DNA from: Metopolophium dirhodum
Lineage: Eukaryota; Arthropoda; Insecta; Hemiptera; Aphididae
DNA: 64,000 nt
Assembly (NCBI RefSeq): GCF_019925205.1
Contig: NC_083562.1
Location: forward strand, 18,972,001-19,036,000
Direction of reading: 5' to 3'
Below the pieces are notes generated by a model. It saw only the letters and a program-made list of their open reading frames with translations, ran no database searches and was not told where the DNA came from. Of this stretch, positions 1 through 13,956 are shown piece after piece. Position 1 is the stretch's first letter; every line of letters begins with the position of its first letter. Both the position numbers and the translations under genes were made by a program.

Positions 1-1142
1 TGAGTAGGTATGTACAGTATACTGAAGAGTGAAGATAGTAAGGTTTTCATGTCTACTCGATGGTTTAGTAGTGATATGAATCCATTGATTCATTGAATAT
101 AGGTGGGTATTTTAGAGTTGTGTGAAAGGCGAAAATAGATAACAATAACGTGAGATGCATTTAAAAACGAATATACAATACAAAAAAAAAAAAAAATGAA
201 AATAAAATTAGATCGTCCACGAAGTTGAAGAAATTACCATTATTTTCATAGCTATTGTTTACTAAGAGTTTTATTTTTATTTTTCATGTCACGTTTGGCT
301 GAAGTAAGAAATTCTAAACGCTTTATTTGCAAAGGATTTATGCTACATATAATAGCATCTATTTTTTAGATTAAAGATCAAACTGTAAACTGATATTTTT
401 TGAAAATGTAAAATCCACAATTTATTAACCATTAGTCGCTTAACCTAACCTTCTGAGTTTCTTAATAACTTTCTGATAACTTTGAACATTAAAATATTAA
501 AAATAATTAATATATAAACATTTACAATAATACAATATAGGTATTAGGTAATATTATGGGAGTAGGCTGCTAAGTCTGACAAAACATTTACATCGAAATT
601 ACTTGATTTTCGATAATAATCATAGGCTAGGCACAAGGCACATGGAATAGGAATCTATATAGAATATAAAAATTATATTTTGGGGCATATTTTCAAACGA
701 TCTGACTTACCTAGATTGGAAAACATATTGAGAACACTGGCTTGACCATTATAGACTTTCGGTACAATGTATGTATGTATGTATGTATGTATGAATAATG
801 TCTTTGTAACTACTATACAAACATCAAACAGAAATATTACCTGTTCAGCAGAAATGTCTATTTGATATAAAATTATCAGGACAAACTTGATGAGCCTTAA
901 TAAACATTTTTGAAGTGTACCGGACCATTAATAAAGAAATTAGTTAAAAACTACTCATTTGTTAAGTTATGTTAAGCTGACAAATGCGTAGGTAGGTACC
1001 TAATGTTTCGAAAGAATTCTATTATGGCAAAAATAAATTGAGTAAGTTATTTAATTTTGGTGTATTCGTACGTGTGAATTGCTTTTAAATAATAATTCGT
1101 AGAAAATTCGAACTGTGTCCCGAAAAAACCAAAAACAATATA
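1..1142. other. Gene-free A+T-rich stretch
   Basis: I see no coding frame, RNA gene or clear mobile element here. The only notable structure is the ATGT microsatellite listed separately. Confidence 0.6.
767..793. repeat. (ATGT)n microsatellite
   Basis: Nearly seven uninterrupted ATGT units. It is a simple tandem repeat, probably length-polymorphic. Confidence 0.9.
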
Positions 1143-2974
1143 AAAAAGGTGGGTAAGTGGATGTCGCTCTGCTGTACAGTAGGTTACAAGTGGGTCACTG
1201 TAATGGATGGTGTTAAATTTGAATTCAATGGTATAATATCATTGTATAAGATAAACGATTCTGATCGAAAACGGTCAGTCAGCCTATGATATTACCAAGT
1301 ATATTTGAAGATATTATTGTGAATAAAGTAATTTATATATAACCTATTTACGTGGAACCTTGTTTTAAATTTTTAATCCTTAGCTATAAAAGTTGAACAT
1401 TTTATAAATTTTTAACGACAAAATAATTATTAAATTTTAAATTCGATACATTTTGTCAACATTTGAACTTTAAATGCTCATAAAAAAAATTGTGCCAATG
1501 TATTTTTAATATTTTTCAACTGCTATTGTAACAATGTATCAGGAGCCTTGAATTAAATTTTCACGCTTTTTTACCTAACAAATAAAATTTTATTGATATT
1601 TATAGAAAAAAAAACTAAAAATATTGAAAACTGATAATGTCTGTAAACAGTTCAAAAAGAGTCAAAATATTTTCAAAATTGTATGGTGTATAGAAAATGA
1701 AAATATAAACATTCAGTAAAATTTTCATGTATCTACAGTTATTCGTTTTTGAATAACAAGAAAATAGCAAAATCGGTACATGAGAAATCGAGTAAATATC
1801 AAATGTTGTAAAAATATGAATATCAAACGCTCATAAAAATTTAATTTGACTTTCTTGTAGACATTTTTTTTTGATTAAGGTAGACAAACTAATGATGAAT
1901 CTTGTATTACATTTTCAAATCTTAGATTTAAAAAGCAAAATTTTTATGAATTCTGAACTCAAAATAACTTGCTAATTTTTGTGATTTTTCTATATTTTGT
2001 CAAGATTTGAACTCTAAATGCTTATAAATAAAAACTGTGACCTTCTATTAAATTTCCAAGCTTTTTTAACCAACAAATACAATTTTATTGATATTAATAG
2101 AAAAAAAACTAAAAAAAATGGAAACCGAAAATGTCCGTAATAACAGCTCAAAATAAGTCAAAATATTTGGAAAATGTTATGGTGTATAGAAAATGCTAAC
2201 ATAAACATTCAGTCAAAATCGGTCATTTGTTTTAGAGTTGCACCAAAAACCAAAATCGATTTTCTCGAAAACAGATTTTGCGTAAAAATTTCCGTTTTTC
2301 TTTAATTTTTCTTTTGTTTTTCACGTCGCTGTTGAAACCTACTGGGAAATTTTAGATTCTGAGCGAAGCGATAAATACATTGATTTTACAATGATGTGTG
2401 TTTTTATATTTTATTTTATTTTATTTTTTGTGTCTGTCATCGCCTTTTAGGACAGTAAAAGTGCTTGGATTTTCTTCAACAGTAACTTTTCTGATAGGAA
2501 AGTGAATCTAGTTGGTACTTTAGGGGGTCAAAAGTAAAAATGTCCCAGTAGTTTTCAAATTTAATGCAAGGCTCCTGATATATTGTTACAATAGCAGTTG
2601 AAAAATATTAAAAATACATAGGCACAATTTTATTTATGAGCATTTAAAGTTCTAATTTTGACAAAATGTATCAAATTTAAAATGTAATAATTATTTTGTA
2701 GTTAAAAATTTATAAAATGTTCAACTTTTATAGCTAAGGAGATTGAAAATTTAAAATAAGGCTCCACGTAAATAGGTTATATATAAATTACTTTATTCAC
2801 AATAATATCATCAAATATACTTGGTAATATCATAGGCTGACTGACCATTTTCGCTCAGAATCGTTTTTCTTATACAATGATATTATACCATTGAATTCAA
2901 ATTTAACACTATCCATTACAGTGACCCACTGGTAACCTACTGTACAGCAAAGCGATATCTACTTACCTACCTTT
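1143..2974. mobile_element. Non-autonomous DNA transposon with ~420-bp inverted arms
   Basis: The left arm (about 1143-1570) reappears as the reverse complement in the right arm (about 2555-2974). Shared blocks include the words around GCTGTACAGTAGGTTAC, GTGGGTCACTGTAATGG and a TTGAATTC block. Both ends start with A-run plus GGTRGGTAAG and are bordered by TA, which suggests a TA target duplication as in Tc1/mariner-like superfamilies (inference). The 1-kb interior has no open frame and contains a GAGCGAAGCGAT block followed by a TGATTTTACAATGATG word. The same interior and arm words recur at 49.7-50.6 kb and 58.9-62.8 kb, so this is the best-preserved member of a local family. Confidence 0.8.
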
Positions 2975-4497
2975 TACATCTAAAAAACTTTGTTTATGTA
3001 TATTTTTAGATTTTTTGGTTTCAGAATTAACTAGGTACTTACGTGGAACAACCTCGTTTCAATTTTCAATCTTTAGTTATAAAAGTTGAACATCAAAAAT
3101 CGAACTTTAAATGCTTATAAAAAAAAATTGTGCTTATGTATTTTTAATATTTTTCAACTTCTATTGGTAGTCATATCTCATGATATATGATGCATATATG
3201 ATATATATTACTACATTTTTAACTCGCCCTTTTAGATAATTTTAATAACTTTTTGTTATTAATATCTCTAGGTACGCAGGTGCTGCAAAAGATTTTAAAA
3301 GTAGGTACTAAAATCTATTTTTAGTTGGGTAATCATGTAAAAAATAATGATAAGAATAATATAGAGAGTGGACTTTTGAGTGTTTGTCTGAAACTAGATC
3401 CTAAAATCAAATTTGATACTCGCGGCATAAAAGTACAAGGTTGCCGGACTATGCATTGCCGGATTACACAATATTTTTAATGCGTTTTAAAGTCTCTTCC
3501 TATTATTTTATATTACAATGTAGTCATATAATAGGCACTTTATATACACTTCATATACATATCTGCAAGATTATTTTGTCTCTATTTCATTTCTTTTAGT
3601 GATAGGGCTCTATCGCTTCTGAATACATCATATATTTTTATGCTAGAATTGTAAAACCTAAAAAGTATGTAATATAATGTAATAAAGTCGATGTATATCG
3701 TACATATTATAGGGAGCATACCTTCAATAAATTATTTATCATCGATTTAAATGTGTGCACACGTCATAATACATACCTACAGTTGATATCATCAGTATAT
3801 AAATTCTATTTACTGATTAAATAATTTATCCAAATCGGTTTATGTCCATAGGTATATAATAGTTGATATTTTACAAATTTACAAGTTGTAAATATTAGTG
3901 AATTGAAATATTTTTCAACACGATCATGGAGTTTTAAAAAAATGTAAGAATATGAATATAATTAATAAATGAAATAGCTATAGTTTAAATAGTGGCAACT
4001 GTAAATACTTCTCTTTAAAATCATAATGGCTAATCAGTTTATATTTTATTTTGGTAAAGTACCTATACATAATTAATAATCACGATCGCACTAATTTCAA
4101 TGTAGAAAATAAATGTTTGGTTGATTAATAATGATTAACGGTTTGCTTGTTAATGTTAGTTTTTGTTACAGCAAATTAATAATTAGTACCTATAAATAAC
4201 AACATCAAAAATGTGCTCAACTACACAAATAGGATTTATACAGTTTTAAAAAATGTACACATTTGGTTGACCGTTAATGATTATTGACCTGGACACTTGA
4301 CGGTGAATGGTAATAGTAAATATACTGGTCGAGTAAACCTCGTTACTTCGTTAGTAGTTTTAAGCCATTTGATATGCATACTATGTCCTTGTATGCCCTA
4401 TAGTGTATACTATGTATTCCAATATGAATAAGTAGTTTTTTAAAAATTTTTTTTTTATTGACATTTTGGTCAAGGACAAGACGTAAATACTTACATA
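2975..4497. other. Gene-free A+T-rich stretch
   Basis: About 3005-3190 still carries words of the neighbouring long-inverted-repeat family (a second TACGTGGAAC word, and a TTTTTAATATTTTTCAAC word near 3142). Beyond that nothing codes and nothing is recognisable. Confidence 0.5.
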
Positions 4498-4505
4498 ATA
4501 GCATA

Positions 4506-4751
4506 CAAGGCCGGATTGGCCCGGCGAGTTACCGAGTAAAACTCAGTGGGCCGCGACAATTTTGGGCCGTTCAAGTCATGAGGGGCCTTGCTGACTGAAA
4601 ATATGTTAAGAGTTAAAAGTCGAAGAAATGGAGACTATAAAATAAAAAAAAACTATGCACGGAATAAGAACGTACCCAAAGGCCGCCAGTTTGTAAGAGT
4701 GCTGGTAAAGTACGGAAAACTTGGTGGGCCGAATTTGTCCATCCGGCCCTG
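4506..4751. mobile_element. hAT-type MITE with perfect 8-bp TSD
   Basis: The element is 246 bp long. It begins CAAGGCCGGATTGG and ends, in reverse complement, CAGGGCCGGATGG, so it has inverted termini of the CAGGG class typical of hAT transposons. It is flanked on both sides by the identical octamer ATAGCATA (4498-4505 and 4752-4759), the 8-bp duplication expected for hAT. It has no coding capacity and must have been moved in trans. Its GC content is well above the surroundings. Confidence 0.88.
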
Positions 4752-4759
4752 ATAGCATA

Positions 4760-7315
4760 GGTACGAAATACGAATACATTTCAAAAGATATTTCTACAAT
4801 AAAGTGATTTTTTACTTTAAGTTTAGAATATTAAAGTTAGATACTTAAAATATTGAATTTGGGTACATTTTTAAACCAAACTATCGATTATATTAATATT
4901 ATCTTTATAGTGGCAATGTGGCATAAACATAATTTTTTTATGGATGGGGTTCAGATATGTGGAAAAAACCTAATCTATATACGAAAACAGTAATTTTACA
5001 TTTGTGTATAATGCCCTAAAAAAATTAGTATATGCAAAATAATTTTTGGTGAGACTCAAGCTCCCAAATTTACATTACCTAATGGCTTATTAGATAAATA
5101 TTTTCTTATTATAAGGATTAAACATATATATTAATGAACTATAGCTTAATTATCATTAAATAGCATAAATTATCAAATAATATTGATCGAATTGTTTAAA
5201 AATAATATTATTATTCGTTTTTGATAAACATAATTTTTCATTGCAAATTACCAATATCCAATAGGTTAAATGTATTACATTTTTCAACATAACTAGTTGT
5301 ATACATGTACAATTCAGTCTATTTAATGATATATTGATATTTTAACTAAAATTAAATAAAAAATTAAAATGCATTTAGTGTAGTAAGTATATTAATTTAG
5401 ATTATGAACTAGCTATAAGGTAATATAGTTTTATTTAATTTCAAACAAAAATGTGATGATTTCCAATTATTTACATTTAGGTACTAGGAAATATGTTTTT
5501 AAGCTTAATAATTAAGTATATTATTTTTTTTCATATTTATTTAATTATATTATTTTTAATGATCAGTTATCAATATATTATTTAATACATAATTCCTATA
5601 GTTAATTGGATATTTATAATTTCACAATCATGTAAAAAATATTATGGCATTCAATTTCTATACTACATAGTGAATATAAGATTTATTTATTTTTACAAAA
5701 TAATAAAGTTCTGCATGACAGTATGTTAGGAAGATTTATGTAACGCTCTTAAAAAAAAATCTATTTTAGAAACTATTATAAATATCGACTGTACATAATA
5801 TATATTATTCCAAAAATAATAGTAAAATATTGACAGGTTGAAAGGGTTTTTTTTTATGAAATATTATAATGAAATAAATAAGTCCTAAATAAGTAATAAC
5901 TGTACTTAGATTGAGAGTAGGCTGAGGTCCGAGTACCTAAATCCGAATGATTAAGTTAAAAAGAAAGTTGTTCTTTATAAATAATTTATCATTGAATGTA
6001 CGGAAAAAAAATTAATGTTGCAAAAAAAAAAAACGTTAGTAAATCTGCGTAAACATAATACGGAAGACGAATTTAATTTAAGTTAAAGGTAGATATAATA
6101 TAATATGTGATTAACATTTTCGTATAAAAGATTATTTTATAAATTCTTTATATTTTTATATATTACACACGAGTTCTCTTGCGAAAATGGTGACAGTATG
6201 TTAACGACATGAAAAACTTATATCCAGTAGGTATAAATATATAAAATTTAATTATAAATTTCAGTGAAAATAACCTGTGGTCGAAAAAAGCAATGTCTCA
6301 ATATACTATTTTTGTATTAAATTTTTATTATTATGTAATAAAATATATTATACACGTCTTATCTAATGGTTAAGAATCATATTTTTTACAGGATATGTTT
6401 AAATATATTACTCTGGGTTTGTCTTATTAGTCATTGATTTTGTTGGCCCTGTGTGATGATTATTGAATAATTTGCAAATATAGTAGGTTAATAATTAATA
6501 TTAAATGTGAAATGTTTAACACTTTAACTATTATACGTTTAATAGGTATATATTATTAATAATAAATAACGAATTTAAGACTTTGAAATACAGTTTCATA
6601 TCTACCTTTATTACAAGGTCGTATAAATTTAACGAGTAAACACATAATAATATTAAATAATAGGTATAAAATGTTAATAAATATTATAATATAAATAACA
6701 ATATAAGACCGACCTACATGGCTACATGACCAACAGGCAACAGCAAGGAATACTTATAAAACAAACTGATTTAAATTAAAATGCACATTAAGATCAACCA
6801 TTAAAAAAGCAAAAAATGTAAATAGAAAAACCTTTTTTTAATAGTAATCATAGATATAATAACCTTTGGTAGTTAAAGGTAAAAAGATCAAATATTAATA
6901 AAAAAAAAATGCAGGTACGTTATTATAATTTTCATTTCCATGAATATATCTAATCGCTTACGGTTTACTCCTGGGTTGTGGTTACACATTTTAATGAATA
7001 CGATAACGAATAAGATAACTTATAATTGTTGCATAGTAAACTAAAGTTGTCAGTTTGTACCCAGCAAGTCATAAATAATTCTTCTATAATTTAATGTAAG
7101 TGATAAAATTTTAGATAACACTATAAGCAAGTCACGTTTAAATGTATATTATGAATAATGATACCTACTTTTAGAACATTTAAAAAATGTATGGGATATT
7201 GTTTGATATTTTTATATACAACTTAACGCTGGCACCACTACTTTATGCTATTTGTGCTATATACTTCAAACTGATGCAAATATCTTGCAAGCAACTTTAT
7301 GAAACTGTTATTGGA
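4760..7315. other. Gene-free A+T-rich stretch
   Basis: I see no coding, RNA or clear transposon structure. Several homopolymer A or T runs occur. Nothing else is supportable. Confidence 0.55.
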
Positions 7316-7321
7316 ATTGTC

Positions 7322-7465
7322 GGTTACCAAACAATTTTTGATGCCGGTTAGCGGTAACCATAGACAAGTATAATATAGCGGTAACCTATTATCCGTACTA
7401 TATTCATGAGTACAGGTTACCAATAAGCGATAACCGCTTCAAAAATTTTCTGTTACCGGTAACCG
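7322..7465. repeat. Cluster of GGTTACC/GGTAACC heptamers
   Basis: In about 145 bp there are six copies of GGTWACC or its half-sites: at 7322, 7353, 7380, 7415 and a fused 12-bp palindrome GTTACCGGTAAC at 7452-7463, plus nearby GATAACCGC. Such spaced short palindromes resemble subterminal transposase-binding repeats of a DNA transposon, or a cluster of protein-binding sites. I cannot define element ends. Confidence 0.5.
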
Positions 7466-8725
7466 ATTGAATTGGTGCAGAGTACATTTATAATCTAAAA
7501 TGTAACTTATGTAATTAATGATTACGTAAACTAACTTTAGGAGTTCCGTCGGCTGGTTTTTCTACACTTGTCTACGCATGCCGTGTAAATGAATTAATCA
7601 CATACTATATAATATTATACTTATTATATAAAATATAATTGTCACACATGAGTGAATTATCTTTGTAGAAGCTAAGAAGGTGAGCGTTTTTTCTTTTCTT
7701 TAATTAACCTTTAATTAACACAATATATTTATTTTTTAATTTTATGTATATTTCTTGAGGCCTGAAGGTACGTATCCACTAATATTGTGCATTATATTAC
7801 ATGATAATAATAGAATATTTGACTACTGGACACTGGTTGGTGCTATTTATATAATTTTATATTATTCACAACCATAAAGATAGGTACTCTACAAAAACTT
7901 AGTTTGTTTCGTTTTGCTAAAGATGAAACTTACAGTTGGACAAGAATTTTGAGTTGTGACATTATTCACGTGTGGAAGTGATAAAAACAATAAATACGTT
8001 CCGCGAGAATATATAATGAAATATCAAAGGTCTTATGTCAGTTCTAGTGAAGTTACTAGATTTTATCAAGTTGACTAAAAGATGGAGCAGAGCAATAAGT
8101 ATTAGAATCAATGAAAACTCGAAAATCGGAAAATTTTGAGATGAGAATTTTGATATTCTTTCAGTAGTGTATACTAATTAAAAATATAAAATTACTCTTA
8201 AATAATTCAAAAATTCGAGTTTTCTGTGAAAAGTATATTACATTTATATTTTAGAACATGTATTTTAATTGTATACAATATACTTGTATACATGTATGTT
8301 ATACAATGTTGTATGTTGTATGCATATTGCATACATGTATTATGTATATACATAACTTTCTAGCTGATGGCTGTCGTCAACCCATATAAATCGGATTAGG
8401 GTTTTGGCCAAAGTGGGTTAGTATTGTACTTTTGTAGACTAACTAAGAAAAGTACAAACTGAAAACGAAATACGAAGCATTCAGACGCATTCTTATGAAA
8501 GTCAAGGAATGTCTCTTCAAATAACCGAATTACAAGGGTGATGATAATGGATGGATTCTCGGACTGTTAAAATTGAGTTACTAACTAGGTACCTATCCAT
8601 TAGTTTCAAACAGCGTTTTATGAAGAAATTGTCATATAAATTTAAATAATTTGTGATCGGTATTATATATTGTCAACGCAACTAATACAAATTACATATT
8701 CATCAAAACAATTTAAAAACAGAAG

Positions 8726-9008
8726 TTTTTTTTTATTGATAGTGAAGCCCGGAAACTATGGCCATTAGCTGTTTTGTTTTTGTTTTGTAGGGGAGGAACT
8801 GTAGGTTAGTAAATACGTGTGTTTTTTGATTTGTCAGATTTTTTAGTGGGCACCCGTGGGTATCTGCCATGTCCGGGTGGGGGATGGCGGCACTTCTCTC
8901 CGGACACCGTGACTTGCCTGAAGAAAAATGCCGCCCGTGAACCGAGGTTTGAACCAGCGCCGGTGTGCGTCAAAACCGACGCCTTAGTTTGCTCGGCCAC
9001 TCCGTCCC
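8726..9008 (-). mobile_element. tRNA-derived SINE (Leu/Ser-like head)
   Basis: Read on the minus strand, the element starts with a tRNA-like head. GAGTGGCCGAGC and CTAAGGCGTC form an A-box-like region, and GGTTCAAACCT forms a B box, as in Leu/Ser-type tRNAs. A GC-rich body follows, then a tail with the words CAGCTAATGGCCATAGTTTC and ATCAATAAAAAAAA ending in poly(A). The element is bordered by an imperfect 9-bp duplication (AAACAGAAG at 8717-8725 and AAACAGATG at 9009-9017). Open frames of 64 and 84 codons here are just the SINE read through. It would be transcribed by RNA polymerase III and retroposed by a LINE partner. Confidence 0.85.
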
Positions 9009-9017
9009 AAACAGATG

Positions 9018-12000
9018 TTTGTAGTATAAACTTATCATATTATAATAAAATTACTATACTTAAGACAAAATAAAATTATTAATGCAAGCATCTTTTTCTA
9101 GCTATAGTTTCTGAAAATGTAGGCAATATTTTGGCGAAATCTGAATTAGTTCTGAAGTAATAAATATTTCCACAAAATACGAGCAAATAAAAATTATTTT
9201 AATTTTATATTTAATCTATGAAAGTGCCAAAATTAATATCGAAGTACTATTGTTTTTTTCTCTAATCTTTTTAATCACGACATATAATAAAATATGTATG
9301 ACTATTTGGGTTTTATTTATTTACTTTGAAATAATAATAGCGTTAAAAGGTTTTCTTAAAACCCTTGCTGATAGTGAAGGTGAGGTCGAAACACTAACAG
9401 GTGGTAAATATTTTGAAATGTTCACAACCCATTCTTTCCAGGCATTAATGGTTTTTTTTTCACGCATAGTGAATACACGCATAGTGAAAAATATAAGACA
9501 ACGATGATAACAGATGTGGAAACTCACTTCGCCTGATGTATATTTTATTATAATAGTATAATATACATGTTTGATTTAGTTAAAGCTAGTACCTACATTG
9601 TAATATTTATTAATTTTATTAATTGTATGTATGTATAATTATGTTTAAAACTTATTATTGATTAATAAATAGTAAGAAAACGCTGCATATCAATTTATTG
9701 ATTGTCACCTGAAAGTCATATTTTTAAGACACAAGAATATGTCATAAACTCATAACTATAAGAATACATTTTTTTTTAGAAATATGTAATTTATAATTTT
9801 TGAACACGGCGTTGATTATAGGCAAAACAACAGCTTTAGTGTGCAGAAGACGCGTAATTACATATCTCGTTATCTCCCGTAATAACAAAAATGTTATAAA
9901 GTTACCTATTCTAAAATAATATTTTATATTTACTGGTTATATCCACGGTTATTACCACTAACAAATAAATTGGTACATTTTTCCTTTAATATTTTTATCT
10001 TTGTACACTTCAAGTTATAACTATAATACCTATTCATGCACTATTCTACAAACATCGGAAGATATATTATATATCTGTAATTGTAAATATTAAAATAAAT
10101 TGTTATTGAAATAATTATACAGGACATTGTCACAGTTGAATATTTAACTACATATCGCCTTCTTCAATTTATCATTATTTAATTTAAGAGTTTCTATAAT
10201 AAATAAAATTTTTTCTTTAATAACGTTATTGCACACGTATTTTTAGAGCTGTTCCTAGATGTTATACATCTTTTCTAATTCTTATTGTGGTTTTACTGTT
10301 ATCACCTCAGAAGGTTCTTACAATAATTGTATTAATCAATTTTGGGTTGGATAAATTAGATACAACTTGATAATGTGGATTATACTTGTCCCATTTATGT
10401 TTATAGACTACAATTTACTATCCAAGTCAGAAGTCCGCATCTAATACAGTTTGGAATTATGTTACATGAATTCGTTTCACTTAAGGAAATGGTATTCGAA
10501 TAAATAATTAGTCTGACATATTGTCTGACAGTTTGATACAGTCTCCAATATTTTGGATGGTTTCAGTCGAAAATGTTCTTAATAATTATGAAAAGCTAAC
10601 AAAATACTGTGAAAAACGAAATTGTTTTCGCAACACTTGGAGTTTTTGACATTATTTACAAAATCGATTTTGTTTCTTAGTTTTAATTAAGAAATAGATA
10701 ACTTTGGGGACTTGAAATTTTCACCAAATATTTATTATATCATTGTCCATGAAAAATATATTTAAAAAAAATATTTTTGGTTTTTTTTTGATTAATTTAT
10801 AGACTTTTGAAATGATAGAATTTTTTCGATTTATATTTATTAAGTTTGTTTCTATGTCAAAAAGCTTGATGTATATTATTAAATGTTTCTTATAATTTGT
10901 TTTTAAAACAATAAAACTATCGAATATTCATAGTCAACATTTTGCTCATAGTTGTTTGAAGTTAAAGTTGTACAATTATGGATATATGAAGTTAGATATT
11001 TAAACCTAAAATAATTTTAGTTATTTTGTTGTAATTCAAAACATTATGGTTATAGATTGGAAAACACCGAGTGGGACAGCTAGTTGACTTATTTGTTAAA
11101 AAAAAATAATATAATATAATGTCTGATATATTTTTGGAAAGAATTAGTCCAATTTCCAAAATTATAAATACCATATTATGATAAATTAATAAATTAATAG
11201 AAAATTAATTACCAATATTAATATAAATTAATTATAATATATTATTAGAAATAGAGGATGTCACACTGTCTCCACTCAGAATTGTTTCTTGTAAAAAATT
11301 TACCATGTAACTTAACAGTTATAAATAAGTTAATTTATGTGTTTTTTTTTATTGTTTCACCATACTACATTTTTTTACAAGGTTTTTGTAATTTCATGTT
11401 ACGTTTAAATGTTTTTTAAACATAAATTTACAGAGAGAATAACTGTTTAGTGATAAAAGAATCACCTTGTTCAATGTTTTTGTATTTCGTTTATATAATA
11501 TATTTATTCCCATTGTTAATATAAAATATTGCGTAACTTTGATTGATCTAAAGTGAACTGTAAATATTTGTTTAACACCGCTACAAGTACAACCATTTTT
11601 TCAAATAGTTTCATTTATATTGCAAGAAACAAAATTCAAAACTATGACGTCATGATCCAGCTTAATTTTAGTACAATTTCGTCGTCTTAATCCAAACCTA
11701 AATGTTAAGGTCAAATAGTGATCATAGCGAATATCGTAGAACTACCACAATATGAAATATTTATTTCGTATGCTAATATTGTAATGTACGGCATTAATCA
11801 GAAAACATCATATATTTTTGCATGACATTGGTCAACCATGTATGAGTAATGTTTTTTTCTTCCGAATGACTCTGTATAATTAGTCATACACGATACACCT
11901 ACATTTCAGAATTATCAACCCTTTCAGTCAAATACATTTTTACTAAATGTGGATTCACATATGTTACAACGAAAACGGTTTTACATTTCAACGTTTCATA

Positions 12001-12391
12001 TCATATATGTAAATCAACAGCAGCTGTAAAACAAACACATTCATGAATAACAAAAGTCTACATAATTTTCTCAAAATAATATAAACTAAGTTTCAGTGAT
12101 TTTTATTCAATTCAAAAAGAGTCAAAGTATAACTTCTGAGGCGCTTTTCCTAAATTTAAAAAAAACAAAACTCCATTATATAATTGAAAACCATAAACCA
12201 TTTATTTGCCAACATTTTTGTGGACGGAAATAAATATAATCATTTTTAATTATAAACAATACTAACTTTTAAATTAGGTACGATCAGAACTTTTTATCGG
12301 GAATTGAATTTTGTATAAGATTTTCATTAAGTAGGTATTAGAATTATTTATAAATTCATTATAGTTGATAATTTACATAATAAAAACAAGG
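9018..12391. other. Gene-free A+T-rich stretch
   Basis: The open frames of 60-85 codons here have ordinary A+T composition and no recognisable motif, and I regard them as chance. Nothing else is visible. Confidence 0.5.
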
Positions 12392-12608
12392 TTTTTTTTT
12401 ATTGATCTTAAGTACGGCAACTATATGACCATAAGCTTTTTGTAGGAGGGGGTAGGTTGGATTGGAACACGTGTGTACATGTGTAGCAAGGATTTGTCAC
12501 TAAAAATCCGGGTTGCTACCCATCCGGGAACTAGTGACACCGGCAGGTGCTTGCACTAAAAACACGTTTCTTAACTGAATGCAAAGACGGTGCCACACAT
12601 AGCCACAT
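12392..12608 (-). mobile_element. SINE with 5S-rRNA-like head segment
   Basis: On the minus strand a 5' part contains CCCGGATGGGTAGCAACCC, which resembles the segment of 5S rRNA around GGATGGGTGACC. A CAAATCCTTGCTACA body follows, then the tail seen in the 8.7-kb SINE (TATGGTCATATAGTTGCCG, ATCAATAAAAAAAAA). The same body is found at 57.9-58.2 kb. It is a degraded, probably immobile copy. Confidence 0.75.
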
Positions 12609-12693
12609 AATAATTGTCTTATGCTTATGAAAAGTGTATTTTTGGCTCTAATCAAAGAAATTATATGTTTAAAACTTTAATATTAATATATTA

Positions 12694-12784
12694 CCATTGG
12701 TTATGAATACTAGTATAATAATACTAATACTACTAATACTAGTACCATAATTAGTATTACTATACTAGTATTCATAATCAATGG
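12694..12784. repeat. 91-bp near-perfect palindrome
   Basis: The left arm (about 12694-12729, starting CCATTGGTTATGAATACTAG) is repeated inverted in the right arm (about 12749-12784) with only a few mismatches and a loop of about 20 bp. Weaker symmetry continues outside the arms. This is a fold-back element or the core of a small MITE. Confidence 0.8.
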
Positions 12785-13722
12785 CATTATATAACTAATA
12801 TAGAAATACTTATCGACAAATATTGTTAATCAGTCCTTATTCTAAGCTGAATTCACATAGTCACATGTACTTATAATAGAATATTATCCTATGCTTAAAT
12901 AAGATTGACCCAAATCTTCCACTCTGCAAAATAAACATTGCAGTTTAAAATGCCGACCTATAATCTTTTATGGATTTAAAAAAAAACATTTTTGATTAGG
13001 TTAATGGTAGAGCATATATTGTTATTTTGGCTGGAGCCCACGCGGAAGAGTTTGCTAGTAATTTATGATGGGAATATTGATTTAAAAATTATATTCACAT
13101 CATTAAGTTATTTTAAAGACAATCTGTATGTAGTGTTATAAGAAACGTTGGATGTCATTATCAAAACATTTATTCAATTATAAATTGACACTAATCGATA
13201 ACATAATGAAAATGTGTTAAATAGAATATTAATTTTACATGAGTTTACTAGGTGTCAAAAATTAAAATATTATGGACTCGAATGTCTAAGGGAATCCTAA
13301 AATTAATATAATGGCTACCTACATAGTACATATATCGGTGCTGTTGACTATAAACTTTAAAAATAAAAATACTTTTTCGTAGTTATACCTACTTGTATAT
13401 CATATTATGAAATATTGTTTATAATTATATTTATTGTTATTTACTAATTTAGTAAATAATAGGTTATTACTGTACAATGCCTTTAATAATTCGGTTTTAT
13501 TTAAAATTGAAATATTTTGAATATTTATTCCTATTAACTATACATAATATATTGATATTTATAATTGCAGTAGTCAATGAATTATTAAGGCCACATATCG
13601 TATTAAAAACATGTTTATGTCATTAGGCATTTCTTGAATGTCAAAATAATGTATAAATTGGAATTTTCCTATTTGAAATGAAAAGTTTAACAAATTATAA
13701 AAAGAATTTTCTGAACGAATAT

Positions 13723-13956
13723 TCAATATGTTTTGATAACACTCCAAGTACAATATCTTGGTTTATCATATTTATTGTACAATATGTGAAGTGTAAACTG
13801 TCTTCGGGTCGATTCCTTGTGCATGATCCTAGTCACTATAGTAAGTAATAGCATGAGAAGTATTTTGTATAGAACTCGTATATTATGGCTGTTGTAAAGT
13901 GGTATTCCTAAAGCACCGGCACACACTCGAGTGCTTAACGTTTGTTCTAACTCCAC
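13723..13956 (-). pseudogene. Possible LINE reverse-transcriptase C-terminal relic
   Basis: A 77-codon open frame without an ATG start. Its first half carries the pattern LEQTLSTRVCAGALGIP, which resembles the L-x(n)-Q-x-x-A-x-R-x-C-x-G-A motif found after the catalytic domain in jockey/R1-type LINE reverse transcriptases. The second half is low-complexity and hydrophobic. There is no catalytic YxDD motif and no neighbouring LINE sequence, so this may be a coincidence. Confidence 0.2.

Noticed and set aside
8806..9073. 84-codon plus and 64-codon minus frames
   Set aside because: They lie inside the tRNA-derived SINE, which explains their GC-rich composition.
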